This document shows positions 1 through 7,536 of a stretch of DNA of 64,000 nt, in pieces (the first letter of the stretch is position 1; each line of letters starts with the position of its first letter). The notes beneath the pieces were generated by a model. That model did no database searches, had not been told where the DNA came from, and saw only the letters and a list, made by a program, of their open reading frames with translations. Position numbers and translations under genes: made by a program. The stretch lies in assembly GCF_030161595.1 (NCBI RefSeq), contig NZ_BSUM01000001.1, positions 806,001 through 870,000 on the forward strand, in the 5' to 3' direction. This stretch comes from Litorihabitans aurantiacus (lineage in GTDB: Bacteria; Actinomycetota; Actinomycetes; Actinomycetales; Beutenbergiaceae).

Positions 1-228
1 TCCCCGGAGGTGAAGGAGAACATGAAGGCGGTGCTCGCCGACATCCAGTCCGGCGCGTTCGCCAAGCGCTTCATCGAGGACCAGGACGCCGGCGCGCCCG
101 AGTTCGCCGCGCTGCGCGCCAAGGGTGAGCAGCACCCGATCGAGACGACCGGCCGCGAGCTGCGCAAGATGTTCGCGTGGCAGAAGTCGGCCGACAGCGA
201 CTACGTCGACGGTCAGGTCGCGCGCTGA
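1..228 (+). CDS. ilvC: Ketol-acid reductoisomerase, C-terminal end (partial)
   Basis: Reading frame 1 is open from the window edge to a TGA at 226-228 and gives the last 75 residues. They contain the typical end of acetohydroxyacid isomeroreductase: a helical KARI C-terminal domain with AKRFIEDQDAG, then HPIETTGRELRKMFAW. The enzyme converts acetolactate or acetohydroxybutyrate to dihydroxy acids with NADPH in valine, isoleucine and leucine synthesis. The following leuB, ilvE and cimA genes belong to the same pathway. The start lies outside the window. A strong terminator follows immediately. Confidence 0.95.
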   Translation, partial: SPEVKENMKAVLADIQSGAFAKRFIEDQDAGAPEFAALRAKGEQHPIETTGRELRKMFAWQKSADSDYVDGQVAR

Positions 229-259
229 TCTGACACGCTGCGACGCCGAGCACGGCTCG

Positions 260-293
260 CGAACGCCCCGACCCCACCGGGTCGGGGCGTTCG
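260..293 (+). terminator. Terminator after ilvC
   Basis: A perfect 15-bp stem (260-274 with 279-293) closes a 4-nt loop, 32 bases after the ilvC stop. There is no long U tract, which is usual in this GC range. It probably ends the ilv transcript. Confidence 0.8.
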
Positions 294-338
294 TGCGTCC
301 GCCGCCCGTCCGCCGTCCACCGCTGGTTCAATGGGCCC

Positions 339-892
339 ATGACCCAGGCGCCGCGCGATGACGAGACCAGGACCGCCGTCGAGCACCGGGGGAGGCGTTC
401 GACCAGGCCGAGGCGATCCAGCTGTACTGGGAGGCCGTGCGCGCCAAGGCACGCATCGGCAGGCTCGCGGTGTACATGGGGACCGACCTCGCCGCCGCGG
501 TGTCGCCGCCGGCGTGGTCCTTCGGCGACGACCCGCGCATCGCCGACGAGCTGCTGGGGCACGTGCTGAGCGGGCGCAAGAGCGCGACGTCGTCGGCGCG
601 CGCGGAGTACGGGCCCGACGAGCCCCTCCCGCGGGTCGGGGAGCTCTCGATCCTGCTCGACGGCGAGGGGCGCCCCCGCGCGCTGGTGCGGACGACCGCC
701 GTCGACCTCGCGCGGTTCGACGAGGTCGACGAGGCGTTCGCGGCGGCCGAGGGCGAGGACGACCTCAGCCTCGGCTCGTGGCGCGAGCAGCACGAGATCT
801 ACTGGCGCCGGGTGCTCGGCGACGACGGGTTCGACCCGGGTATGGAGGTCGTGCTCGAGCGGTTCGAGCTGCTCGACCCCCGCGTCGGCTGA
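339..892 (+). CDS. ASCH-domain protein (frameshifted near 390)
   Basis: The reading frame from 392 to 892 encodes an ASCH-fold protein of the YhfF type: an AIQLYWEAVRAKA start, a SGRKSATSSA loop, a PRVGELSILLDGEGRPRALVRTT strand pair and a C-terminal EHYWRRVLG-like helix (seen here as EIYWRRVLG). ASCH domains are PUA-like and are thought to bind RNA or nucleoside derivatives; no substrate can be named. No usable start exists in this frame upstream of GTG 437, which would remove conserved residues. The ATG at 339 joins correctly if one G is restored in the G run 388-392, giving about 184 residues. Confidence 0.75.
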
Positions 893-901
893 GGCGCGGA
901 C

Positions 902-1690
902 GTGTCGCAGCCGGGACCTGAGGGGGTCGACGGATCCGACGGGCGCCACGGGTCCGACGTCCCCGCCTGGCGCGACACCCCCGAGGTGGCGCCGGACCGG
1001 TCGCCCGCCTTCGCCGACGGCGTCTCGGCCGTGCTGAACGGGGCGGACGACGCCGTCGGGCGCGTGCTCGACGCCGTCATGGCCGGGGTGGGTTCGGCGC
1101 CGGGTCCGGCGGTGACGCCGGAACGCGTGCAGCTGCTCCACGAGCGCGCCACGCAGGTCGTGCCCCCGCTCGCGCGGACGCTGCGGTGGACGCGGTGGCC
1201 CTCCCTGCTCCTGCTGGTGGTCGGTGCGGTCGCACCGCTGCCGCTCCTCGTGCTCGCGCTGACGTGGGACGGCGTCCCGCGCCTGGTCGGCGTCGTCGCC
1301 TCGCTCGGGGCGATCGTGCCCGCGCTGCTGTTCGGCATCTCCCGCCGCGGGACGCTGCGCGCGGCCGCCGCGCCCGGTGCCGTGGTGGAGGAGCTGACGG
1401 CGTTCACGAGCCACCTCACCGACGGGCTCGGGATCATGGACCGCATCCACGCCGTCACCGAACGTGGAGGCGGGGTGCGTCTGCTCTCGCGGCTGCGCGC
1501 GATCTGGAACGTGCTGCAGCTGCCCGCCGACGCGCTCGACCACCTCGACGCCCAGGAGCACCTGCGGTGGCTCGTACCGCCGCGGGTGGGGGAGACGTGG
1601 GCCCGACTGGTGGCGATGCTCTGGACGGCCGTGGGGTGCGTGGTCCTCGCCGTCGCGCTCGGCGCGGTGTCGCTGACCGGTGTCCTCTGA
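902..1690 (+). CDS. Conserved hypothetical membrane protein
   Basis: This 262-residue protein starts at GTG 902, nine bases after the ASCH gene. A polar N-terminal third is followed by two close hydrophobic segments at about residues 99-119 and 124-142, a cytosolic-looking helical region, and a last hydrophobic segment at about 238-259. I do not recognise a named family. The helical middle, with repeated leucines around LLSRLRAIWNVLQLP, may mediate protein contacts. It runs in the same direction as leuB but is separated from it by a 329-bp gap holding a palindromic element, so it is probably not co-transcribed with leuB. Confidence 0.6.
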   Translation: MSQPGPEGVDGSDGRHGSDVPAWRDTPEVAPDRSPAFADGVSAVLNGADDAVGRVLDAVMAGVGSAPGPAVTPERVQLLHERATQVVPPLARTLRWTRWPSLLLLVVGAVAPLPLLVLALTWDGVPRLVGVVASLGAIVPALLFGISRRGTLRAAAAPGAVVEELTAFTSHLTDGLGIMDRIHAVTERGGGVRLLSRLRAIWNVLQLPADALDHLDAQEHLRWLVPPRVGETWARLVAMLWTAVGCVVLAVALGAVSLTGVL

Positions 1691-1724
1691 CCCGACGGCG
1701 TCGCGCGCTTCTGTCCGACGCCGG

Positions 1725-1875
1725 CCCTCGCTCACAGCGGCTGGGCCCTCGCTGACGGCGGCTGGGGGTGACGGCTCGGACTCCTCGGTCGCGTTCGTGC
1801 AGGTCAGAAGGTGGGGCTGCGAGGCAGGTGCGCCACCAGCCGCTGTCAGCGAGGCTCCGCCGCTGTGGGCGAGGG
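1725..1875. repeat. Core-and-mirrored-arm element A (2+2 units)
   Basis: The gap 1691-2019 holds an imperfect palindrome. Two left units (CCCTCGCTCACAGCGGCTG at 1725 and a near copy at 1746, 21 bp apart) are mirrored by two inverted units on the right (ending 1854 and 1875). Between them lies a core of exactly 70 nt (1766-1835) with GCAGGTCAG at 1799-1807, 33 nt into the core. Elements B (7073), C (19147) and D (62441) have the same plan. The whole could fold into one long hairpin with the core as loop. The leuB promoter follows it. Confidence 0.75.
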
Positions 1876-2007
1876 CCGAGCGGCTCCCGCGCCGGGACCG
1901 GGCGGCCGATGACGACGGACGGGGCCGCCCGCCGTCGGGACCTCGTCCGGCCACCATCGATGTGGTCCGCTCAGCGAGACGGCAGTTTCACCACCTGGGA
2001 TCGTGGG

Positions 2008-2013
2008 TAGCAT
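2008..2013 (+). promoter_or_regulatory. leuB -10 box, leaderless start
   Basis: TAGCAT lies exactly 6 nt before the leuB ATG, so transcription would begin at or beside the start codon. No Shine-Dalgarno sequence is present. The spacing matches the other leaderless genes in this window. Confidence 0.6.
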
Positions 2014-2019
2014 CGCGGG

Positions 2020-3069
2020 ATGACTCGCACCCTGGATCTCGCAGTGATCGCCGGCGACGGCATCGGCCCCGAGGTGGTGGCCGAGGGCCTCAAGGTCCTC
2101 GACGCCGTGCTGGCCGGCTCCGACGTCGACGTCACCACCACGCCCTACGAGCTGGGCGCGGCGCGCTGGCACGCGACGGGGGAGACCCTCACGGACGAGG
2201 ACCTGGCCGCGATCGCGAAGCACGAGGCGATCCTGCTCGGCGCGGTCGGCGACCCCGGCGTCCCCAGCGGTGTCCTCGAGCGCGGGCTGCTGCTCAAGCT
2301 CCGCTTCGCGTTCGACCACTTCGTCAACCTGCGCCCGTCCGTGCTCTACCCGGGCGTCCCGACGCCGCTCGCCGACCCCGGCGAGGTCGACTTCGTCGTC
2401 GTGCGCGAGGGGACCGAGGGGCCCTACGTCGGCAACGGCGGCGCGATCCGCGTCGGCACCCCCGCCGAGGTCGCGAACGAGGTCTCGGTCAACACGGCCT
2501 ACGGCGTCGAGCGCGTGGTGCGCGACGCGTTCGCCCGCGCCCAGGCCCGCCCGCGCCGCAAGCTCACCCTCGTGCACAAGCACAACGTGCTCGTGCACGC
2601 CGGCCACCTGTGGCGGCGCACCGTCGAGGCCGTGGCCACCGAGTTCCCCGACGTCACGGTCGACTACTGCCACGTCGACGCCGCGACGATCTACCTGGTC
2701 AACGACCCGTCGCGCTTCGACGTCATCGTCACCGACAACCTCTTCGGCGACATCCTCACCGACCTCGCCGCCGCCATCACGGGTGGCATCGGGCTCGCCG
2801 CCTCCGGGAACGTCAACCCGACCGGTGAGTTCCCGTCCATGTTCGAGCCCGTGCACGGCTCCGCGCCCGACATCGCGGGCCAGCAGAAGGCGGACCCGAC
2901 CGCTGCCGTCCTGTCGGTCGCGCTGCTCCTGGAGCACCTCGGCCTGACCGAGCAGGCGGCGCGGATCCAGCGCGCCGTCGAGGGCGACATCGCCGAGCGC
3001 GCGGGTGCCACCACGACGCGCACCACGAGCGAGATCGGCGACGCGCTGGCGGCGCGAGTAGCCGGCTGA
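2020..3069 (+). CDS. leuB: 3-isopropylmalate dehydrogenase
   Basis: The 349-residue product is a full-length IPMDH/isocitrate dehydrogenase-family enzyme. It oxidises and decarboxylates 3-isopropylmalate with NAD in leucine synthesis, in the cytosol. Visible hallmarks are the N-terminal [12 protein letters not shown], the [12 protein letters not shown] substrate-binding stretch, the [15 protein letters not shown] loop, the catalytic lysine region ([12 protein letters not shown]), the metal-binding aspartates in [24 protein letters not shown], and the cofactor loop [13 protein letters not shown]. The ATG at 2020 is set by the leaderless -10 box. A strong terminator follows, so it appears monocistronic. 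Confidence 0.96.
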   Translation: MTRTLDLAVIAGDGIGPEVVAEGLKVLDAVLAGSDVDVTTTPYELGAARWHATGETLTDEDLAAIAKHEAILLGAVGDPGVPSGVLERGLLLKLRFAFDHFVNLRPSVLYPGVPTPLADPGEVDFVVVREGTEGPYVGNGGAIRVGTPAEVANEVSVNTAYGVERVVRDAFARAQARPRRKLTLVHKHNVLVHAGHLWRRTVEAVATEFPDVTVDYCHVDAATIYLVNDPSRFDVIVTDNLFGDILTDLAAAITGGIGLAASGNVNPTGEFPSMFEPVHGSAPDIAGQQKADPTAAVLSVALLLEHLGLTEQAARIQRAVEGDIAERAGATTTRTTSEIGDALAARVAG

Positions 3070-3091
3070 CCGCCGGCCGAGCACGACGCCG

Positions 3092-3126
3092 GCGCCCCCG
3101 GAGCGAGGAGATCGCTCCGGGGGCGC
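3092..3126 (+). terminator. Terminator after leuB
   Basis: A perfect 15-bp stem (3092-3106 with 3112-3126) closes a GGAGA loop shortly after the leuB stop. Confidence 0.8.
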
Positions 3127-3170
3127 GGTCGTCCCCGCACCCGACGGCGTCGCCCCCACCACCTTTGGCG

Positions 3171-3198
3171 TAGGTTCTCTCCGTACTGATCCAGGAGG
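3171..3198 (+). promoter_or_regulatory. ilvE promoter -10 and ribosome binding site
   Basis: TAGGTT at 3171-3176 resembles a -10 box and AGGAGG at 3193-3198 is a full Shine-Dalgarno sequence five bases before the GTG at 3204. ilvE is therefore a leadered gene, unlike leuB. Confidence 0.55.
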
Positions 3199-3203
3199 CT
3201 TTC

Positions 3204-4300
3204 GTGACCACCACCGCTGCACCCGCACCGTTCGAGATCCGCCCGTCCTCGAACCCCCGCACCGTCACCGAGCGCGAGGCCGTGCTCGCGGACCTCAAGT
3301 TCGGCACCGCGTTCACCGATCACATGGCCCACGCCACGTGGACGAGCGAGCTCGGCTGGCACGACCGGCGCATCGAGGCGTACGGCCCGCTCCAGCTCGA
3401 CCCGGCCGCCGCCGTCCTGCACTACGCGCAGGAGGTCTTCGAGGGGCTGAAGGCCTACGCGCACGAGGACGGGTCGGTCTGGGCCTTCCGCCCGGAGGCG
3501 AACGCGCGCCGCTTCGCCCGCAGCGCCGAGCGCCTCGCGCTGCCGCAGCTGAGCGAGGAGGACTTCCTGGAGTCCGTCCGCTCGCTCGTGCACACCGAGG
3601 TCGACTGGGTGCCGACCACCCCCGGCGCCTCCCTCTACCTGCGGCCGTTCATGTTCGCCTCGGAGCCGTTCCTCGGCGTGCGCGCCGCCGCGCAGGTCGA
3701 CTACCTCGTGATCGCCTCCCCGGTCGGGCCGTACTTCAGCCGCGGGATCACGCCCGTGCACATCTGGGTGAGCGAGGACTACGCGCGCGCGGCCCCCGGG
3801 GGACCGGCGCCGCCAAGTGCGGCGGCAACTACGCCGCGAGCCTGCTGCCGCAGGCCACCGCCGCGGCGCGGGGCTTCGACCAGATCCTCTTCCTGGACAG
3901 CGCCAAGCAGAACATCGAGGAGCTCGGCGGCATGAACGTCGTCGTGGTGAACCGGGACGGTACGGCGAGCACGCCGCGCCTGACGGGCTCGATCCTCGAG
4001 GGCGTCACGCGCTCGTCGATCCTCACGCTCCTGGCCGAGCAGGGCCTCACCGTCACGGAGCGCGACATCCCGCTGGCCGAGCTGGTCGACGGCGTGCGCT
4101 CCGGTGACGTCGCCGAGATCTTCGCGTGCGGGACGGCCGCCGTCGTGACGCCGATCGGTCGTCTCGCCGGCACCGACTTCGACCTGGTGGTCGGCGACGG
4201 CGAGGCCGGCTCGCTCACGCGCGACGTCCACGCGCAGCTCACCGGCATCCAGTACGGCACGCGCGAGGACGCGCACGGGTGGCTCACTCGTCTCGTCTGA
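3204..4300 (+). CDS. ilvE: Branched-chain amino acid aminotransferase (frameshifted near 3800)
   Basis: This fold-type IV PLP transaminase interconverts valine, leucine and isoleucine with their 2-keto acids. The first frame carries the N-terminal domain with HYAQEVFEGLKAYAHEDG and RPFMFASEPFLGV. The second frame carries the catalytic region AAKCGGNYAASLLPQ, whose lysine binds PLP, then ELGGMNVVVV and the substrate loop EIFACGTAAVVTPIG. The frames join if one G is restored in the run at 3798-3802, giving 365 residues, a normal length. The break lies just before the active-site lysine of an essential-type enzyme, so a sequence error is more likely than a true mutation. GTG 3204 has a strong ribosome binding site. 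Confidence 0.92.
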
Positions 4301-4338
4301 GCACCCCCGTGGACATGGGGCGGGGTGGGCCGCTGTGG

Positions 4339-4344
4339 CATACT
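4339..4344 (+). promoter_or_regulatory. -10 box of the cimA leader transcript
   Basis: CATACT ends exactly 6 nt before the GTG of the short leader peptide, the spacing seen at leaderless genes here. No clear -35 box is seen. Confidence 0.5.
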
Positions 4345-4350
4345 GCCTGC

Positions 4351-4380
4351 GTGGCACACTCCGCCCTCGTCATTACCTAG
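4351..4380 (+). CDS. Branched-chain leader peptide (MAHSALVIT)
   Basis: A nine-codon reading frame from GTG 4351 to TAG 4378-4380 encodes MAHSALVIT. It ends with consecutive Leu-Val-Ile-Thr codons, the amino acids made by, or precursors of, the pathway. Its stop codon overlaps the first stem of a hairpin, and a terminator with five U residues follows 25 bases later, before cimA. This is the classical layout of ribosome-mediated attenuation. The assignment rests on position and codon content; a chance short frame is possible but unlikely with this context. Confidence 0.65.
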   Translation: MAHSALVIT

Positions 4381-4432
4381 CGCGTCCGGCCCACCCGGAC
4401 GCGCCGCCTCCCGCACCCCCGGGAGGCTTTTT
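4380..4432 (+). promoter_or_regulatory. Transcription attenuator before cimA
   Basis: The first hairpin has a 10-bp perfect stem (4380-4389 with 4395-4404, loop 4390-4394). The second is an intrinsic terminator: an 8-bp stem (4406-4413 with 4420-4427) followed by TTTTT at 4428-4432. A third 9-bp stem (4433-4441 with 4463-4471) follows. Stalling of a ribosome on the Leu-Val-Ile codons at 4366-4374 would change which stems form and let transcription reach cimA. The alternative antiterminator pairing was not resolved. Confidence 0.65.
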
Positions 4433-4564
4433 CGTGTCCGGACGAGCCACCCGTCAGCCTCGCCGGACACGGCGGACGGGATCCACGGGATGACGCAGGG
4501 CCCCCGGCACCACCCACGCCGGAGACGCCGACTCCCACACTCGCGGTGAAAGCAGGCAAGCATC

Positions 4565-6175
4565 ATGACGACGCCCCACGCGCTCGACGGCGTGACCGTC
4601 GAGATCTACGACACCACCCTGCGCGACGGCGCGCAGCAGGAGGGCATGAACCTCACCGTCGCGGACAAGATGGCGATCGCGCCGCTGCTGGACGAGCTCG
4701 GCGTCGCCGTCATCGAGGGCGGCTGGCCCGGCGCGATCCCGAAGGACACGGAGTTCTTCGGTCGCGTGAGCAAGGAGCTCGAGCTGCCCCGGGCGCAGGT
4801 CGCGGCGTTCGGCGCCACCCGCAAGGCGGGCGCCCGGGTCCACGACGACGTCCAGGTGCGCGCCCTGCTCGACTCCGAGGCGCCGATCGTCACGCTCGTG
4901 GCGAAGAGCGACGTCCGGCACGTGGAGCGCGCGCTGCGCACGACGGCCGAGGAGAACCTCGCGATGATCACCGACACCGTGCGCTACCTGCGCGAGGCGG
5001 GCCGTCGCGTCATCGTCGACGCCGAGCACTTCTTCGACGGCTACCGCTTCGACCGCGACTACGCCCTCGGGGCGGTCGACGCCGCCTTCGCGGCCGGCGC
5101 CTCCGACGTCGTGCTCTGCGACACCAACGGCGGGATGCTGCCCGAGTGGGTGCACGCGATCGTGTCCGACGTCGCCGCCCGCGCCGGTGGCACCCTCGGG
5201 ATCCACGCGCACAACGACTCCGGCTGCGCCGTGGCCAACTCGGTCGCCGCCGTCGTCGCCGGAGCCCGGCACGTCCAGGGCACGATCAACGGCTACGGGG
5301 AGCGCACGGGCAACGCCGACCTGCTCGCCGTCGTCGCCAACCTCGAGCTCAAGCTCGGCGCACGCTGCCTCGCGCCCGGCGCGCTGGCGGAGTCGACGCG
5401 CATCGCGCACGCCGTCAGCGAGGTCACGAACATCCCGCCGTACGGCCGTCAGCCGTATATCGGCGCGAGCGCGTTCGCGCACAAGGCGGGACTGCACGCG
5501 AGCGCGATCAAGGTCGACCCGGACATGTACCAGCACATCGACCCGACCCTGGTCGGCAACGACATGCGGATGCTGGTCTCGGATATGGCGGGGCGCGCGT
5601 CGATCGAGCTCAAGGGTCGCGAGCTCGGTTTCGACCTCGCCGGGCAGCCCGAGCTGCTCACCCGCGTGGTGGACCGGGTGAAGAACGCCGAGGCGCAGGG
5701 CTACACGTTCGACGCCGCCGACGCGTCCTTCGCGCTCATGCTGCGCGAGGAGATCGACGGCGCACGGCCCGCCTTCTTCCGGGTGGAGTCCTGGCGCGCG
5801 TCGGTCAACTACTCCGAGCGCGTCGGGGGCGACGGCGAGAGCGAGGCGACCGTCAAGCTGCACGCCGGGGGCGAGCGGGTGGTGCGCACGGGCGAGGGCA
5901 ACGGTCCGGTCAATGCGCTCGACCACGCGCTGCGCGAGGCGCTCGTGGGCGTCTACCCGGAGATCGAGAGTTTCGAGCTCGTCGACTTCCGGGTGCGGCT
6001 GCTCGACACCTCGCACGGCACGGACGCCGTCACGCGGGTGCTGATCGAGACGACGAACGGCTCCGAGGTGTGGAGCACGGTCGGTGTGGGCGCGAACATC
6101 CTCGAGGCGTCCTACGAGGCGCTGGTGGACGCGATCGTGTACGGGCTGGTCGCCGGGGGCGTCGAGGTCCGGTAG
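4565..6175 (+). CDS. cimA: Citramalate synthase
   Basis: The 536-residue protein belongs to the HMGL-like family, citramalate synthase/LeuA-type branch. It condenses acetyl-CoA with pyruvate to citramalate, a threonine-independent route to 2-ketobutyrate and isoleucine. The N-terminal TIM barrel shows EIYDTTLRDGAQQEGMNLT, the metal-binding HAHNDSGCAVANS and NGYGERTGNADL. An AFAHKAGLHASAIKVDPDMYQH lid region and a C-terminal LeuA-dimer regulatory domain (about residues 400-536) follow. A related leucine-type 2-isopropylmalate synthase is possible, but length and the GGWPGAIPKDTEFF motif favour CimA. ATG 4565 follows the attenuator; the ribosome binding site is weak. Confidence 0.88.
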   Translation: MTTPHALDGVTVEIYDTTLRDGAQQEGMNLTVADKMAIAPLLDELGVAVIEGGWPGAIPKDTEFFGRVSKELELPRAQVAAFGATRKAGARVHDDVQVRALLDSEAPIVTLVAKSDVRHVERALRTTAEENLAMITDTVRYLREAGRRVIVDAEHFFDGYRFDRDYALGAVDAAFAAGASDVVLCDTNGGMLPEWVHAIVSDVAARAGGTLGIHAHNDSGCAVANSVAAVVAGARHVQGTINGYGERTGNADLLAVVANLELKLGARCLAPGALAESTRIAHAVSEVTNIPPYGRQPYIGASAFAHKAGLHASAIKVDPDMYQHIDPTLVGNDMRMLVSDMAGRASIELKGRELGFDLAGQPELLTRVVDRVKNAEAQGYTFDAADASFALMLREEIDGARPAFFRVESWRASVNYSERVGGDGESEATVKLHAGGERVVRTGEGNGPVNALDHALREALVGVYPEIESFELVDFRVRLLDTSHGTDAVTRVLIETTNGSEVWSTVGVGANILEASYEALVDAIVYGLVAGGVEVR

Positions 6176-6201
6176 CGGGTCCGGCGTCGTTCGGGTTCGC
6201 G

Positions 6202-7011
6202 TCAGGCGATCTCGGCGAGCGGTGCCTGGTCGACGACGAGGCGCACCCGCGTCGCCTTCCGCGCCAGCTGCGTGCGCGCGGAGGCGAGCACGTCGGCCAC
6301 CTCGGCGTCGACGGTCTCCTCGGCGATCGTCACGTTGAGGACGACCGGGTACTCGGCGTCGGCGTCGGCCGGCGCGGGGGAGTGCTCGCCGACGGCGGCG
6401 GCCAGCCCCGTCTCCAGCGCGGTGCGCAGGTCCTGCGCGCTGCCGGCCGCCGACGGCGCGGTGTGCACGATCTTGACGACGACGCCGCGCAGGTTCGGGT
6501 TCCAGGCCAGCAGCGGGGCGGGTTGCTCGACGCCGCCGGAGTCGCTGGTCGTGGGCTGGTCGGTGCCGGGTGCGGGCTCGGCCACCTGCACGGTGCCGCC
6601 GGTGCCGAGCTGGTCGGTGACGGGGTCGGGCGCCGGGATGGTGCTCAGGTCCGCCGCCGCCGCTGACGTCGGCTCGGTCGACGGGTCGGGCTCTGGCGCG
6701 GTGAACGGCGCCGGGCCAGGCTCGGGTGAGGGATCGGTGAACGGCGCCCGGTCCGGTACCGGCTCCGGCGTGGTCGACGGCGCGGGCTCGGGGACGACGT
6801 CGGGCGCCGGTTCCGGCACCTCGGTCGGGGCGACGGGCTCGGGCGCCACCGGGGTGGTGGGCGCGGCCTCGGCCGATGTTCCCGGATCACTGCCGGTGGT
6901 TGCGAGGTGGTCGGCGGACGGCGCGGCGTCGTCGTCGCGCGTCGCGACCGACGGGTCGGCCTCCTGCTCGTCGGCCTTCGGGGTGTTCTTGCGCCAGCGG
7001 AACCATGCCAT
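6202..7011 (-). CDS. Hypothetical protein with proline-rich linker
   Basis: From ATG 7011 this is a 269-residue protein starting MAWFRWRKNTPKADEQ. Residues from about 25 to 165 are a low-complexity Pro/Ala/Glu/Thr linker with many PEPxP-like repeats. The last 105 residues look folded (NPNLRGVVVKIVHTAP, then alternating strands and helices ending LVVDQAPLAEIA). There is no signal peptide or membrane segment. I do not recognise the domain. It converges on cimA with a 26-bp gap, and its start faces the 525-bp region with element B. Confidence 0.6.
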   Translation of the reverse strand: MAWFRWRKNTPKADEQEADPSVATRDDDAAPSADHLATTGSDPGTSAEAAPTTPVAPEPVAPTEVPEPAPDVVPEPAPSTTPEPVPDRAPFTDPSPEPGPAPFTAPEPDPSTEPTSAAAADLSTIPAPDPVTDQLGTGGTVQVAEPAPGTDQPTTSDSGGVEQPAPLLAWNPNLRGVVVKIVHTAPSAAGSAQDLRTALETGLAAAVGEHSPAPADADAEYPVVLNVTIAEETVDAEVADVLASARTQLARKATRVRLVVDQAPLAEIA

Positions 7012-7072
7012 GCCCCCAGCGTCCCCCGGTGCACCCCCTCGCGGCAACACACTCTCGCCGCCGACGATGATG

Positions 7073-7335
7073 CCCTCGCCCACGACGGCACACCCCTCGC
7101 CCACGACGGCTGTGCGGCAGCCGTGGCGCCCCTCGCTGAGAGCGGTTGCGTCTCGCTGACAGCGGCCAGTGGTGCCGCTCGAGCCGAGCCGCTGGCATCG
7201 CTGCAGGTCAGGGCGTTGCGGCGGACCGGCGCACCGCCACCAGCCGCTCCCAGCGAGACGCAGCCGCTGTGAGCGAGGGGTGATCAGCATACGGACGGCC
7301 GTCGTGGGCGAGGGCTGTGCCGTCGTCAGCGAGGG
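7073..7335. repeat. Core-and-mirrored-arm element B (4+4 units)
   Basis: This fills most of the 7012-7536 gap. Four left units (CCCTCGC-type, starting 7073, 7094, 7130 and 7151) are mirrored by four inverted units on the right. Unit spacing is 21, 36, 21 on the left and 20, 35, 21 on the right, so even the long spacer is mirrored. The core is 70 nt (7170-7239), with GCAGGTCAG at 7203-7211, the same offset (33) as in element A. Inner units resemble TCTCGCTGACAGCGGCC and outer units CCCTCGCCCACGACGGC, each matching its mirror partner best. Confidence 0.78.
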
Positions 7336-7336
7336 C

Positions 7337-7397
7337 GAGCCGCTCCGCCCGCGCCCGTCTGAGCCGCTCCGCCCGCGCCCGTCTGAGCCGCTCCGCC
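7337..7397 (+). repeat. 24-bp direct repeat, 2.5 copies
   Basis: A 24-bp unit beginning GAGCCGCTCCGCCCG is present at 7337-7360 and 7361-7384 in identical copies, then partly at 7385-7397. It lies directly beside the right end of element B. The remaining bases to lplA are a low-complexity C-rich tract with nothing further recognised. Confidence 0.8.
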
Positions 7398-7536
7398 GAC
7401 TCTGTCGCTCCGCCTCACCCGACCCGTCCTCGCACGCCCCGGCCGACCCGGCCCATCCGGCCGGACCCGCCTCGCCCGCCCCTGTCCCACCCGGCCCACC
7501 GCCACCGACCCCACCACCCGGTGCGAGGATGGAGGC

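Noticed and set aside
71-1957. A long minus-strand open frame opposite the first genes
   Set aside because: High GC leaves long antisense frames without stops. Its composition is Arg/Gly/His-rich without any domain, and real genes with conserved motifs lie on the other strand.
4301-4564. T-box riboswitch upstream of cimA
   Set aside because: No T-box consensus or specifier-loop layout was found. The short Leu-Val-Ile frame and the terminator explain the region better.
7337-7397. 24-bp direct repeats considered as CRISPR repeats
   Set aside because: The copies abut each other with no spacers.
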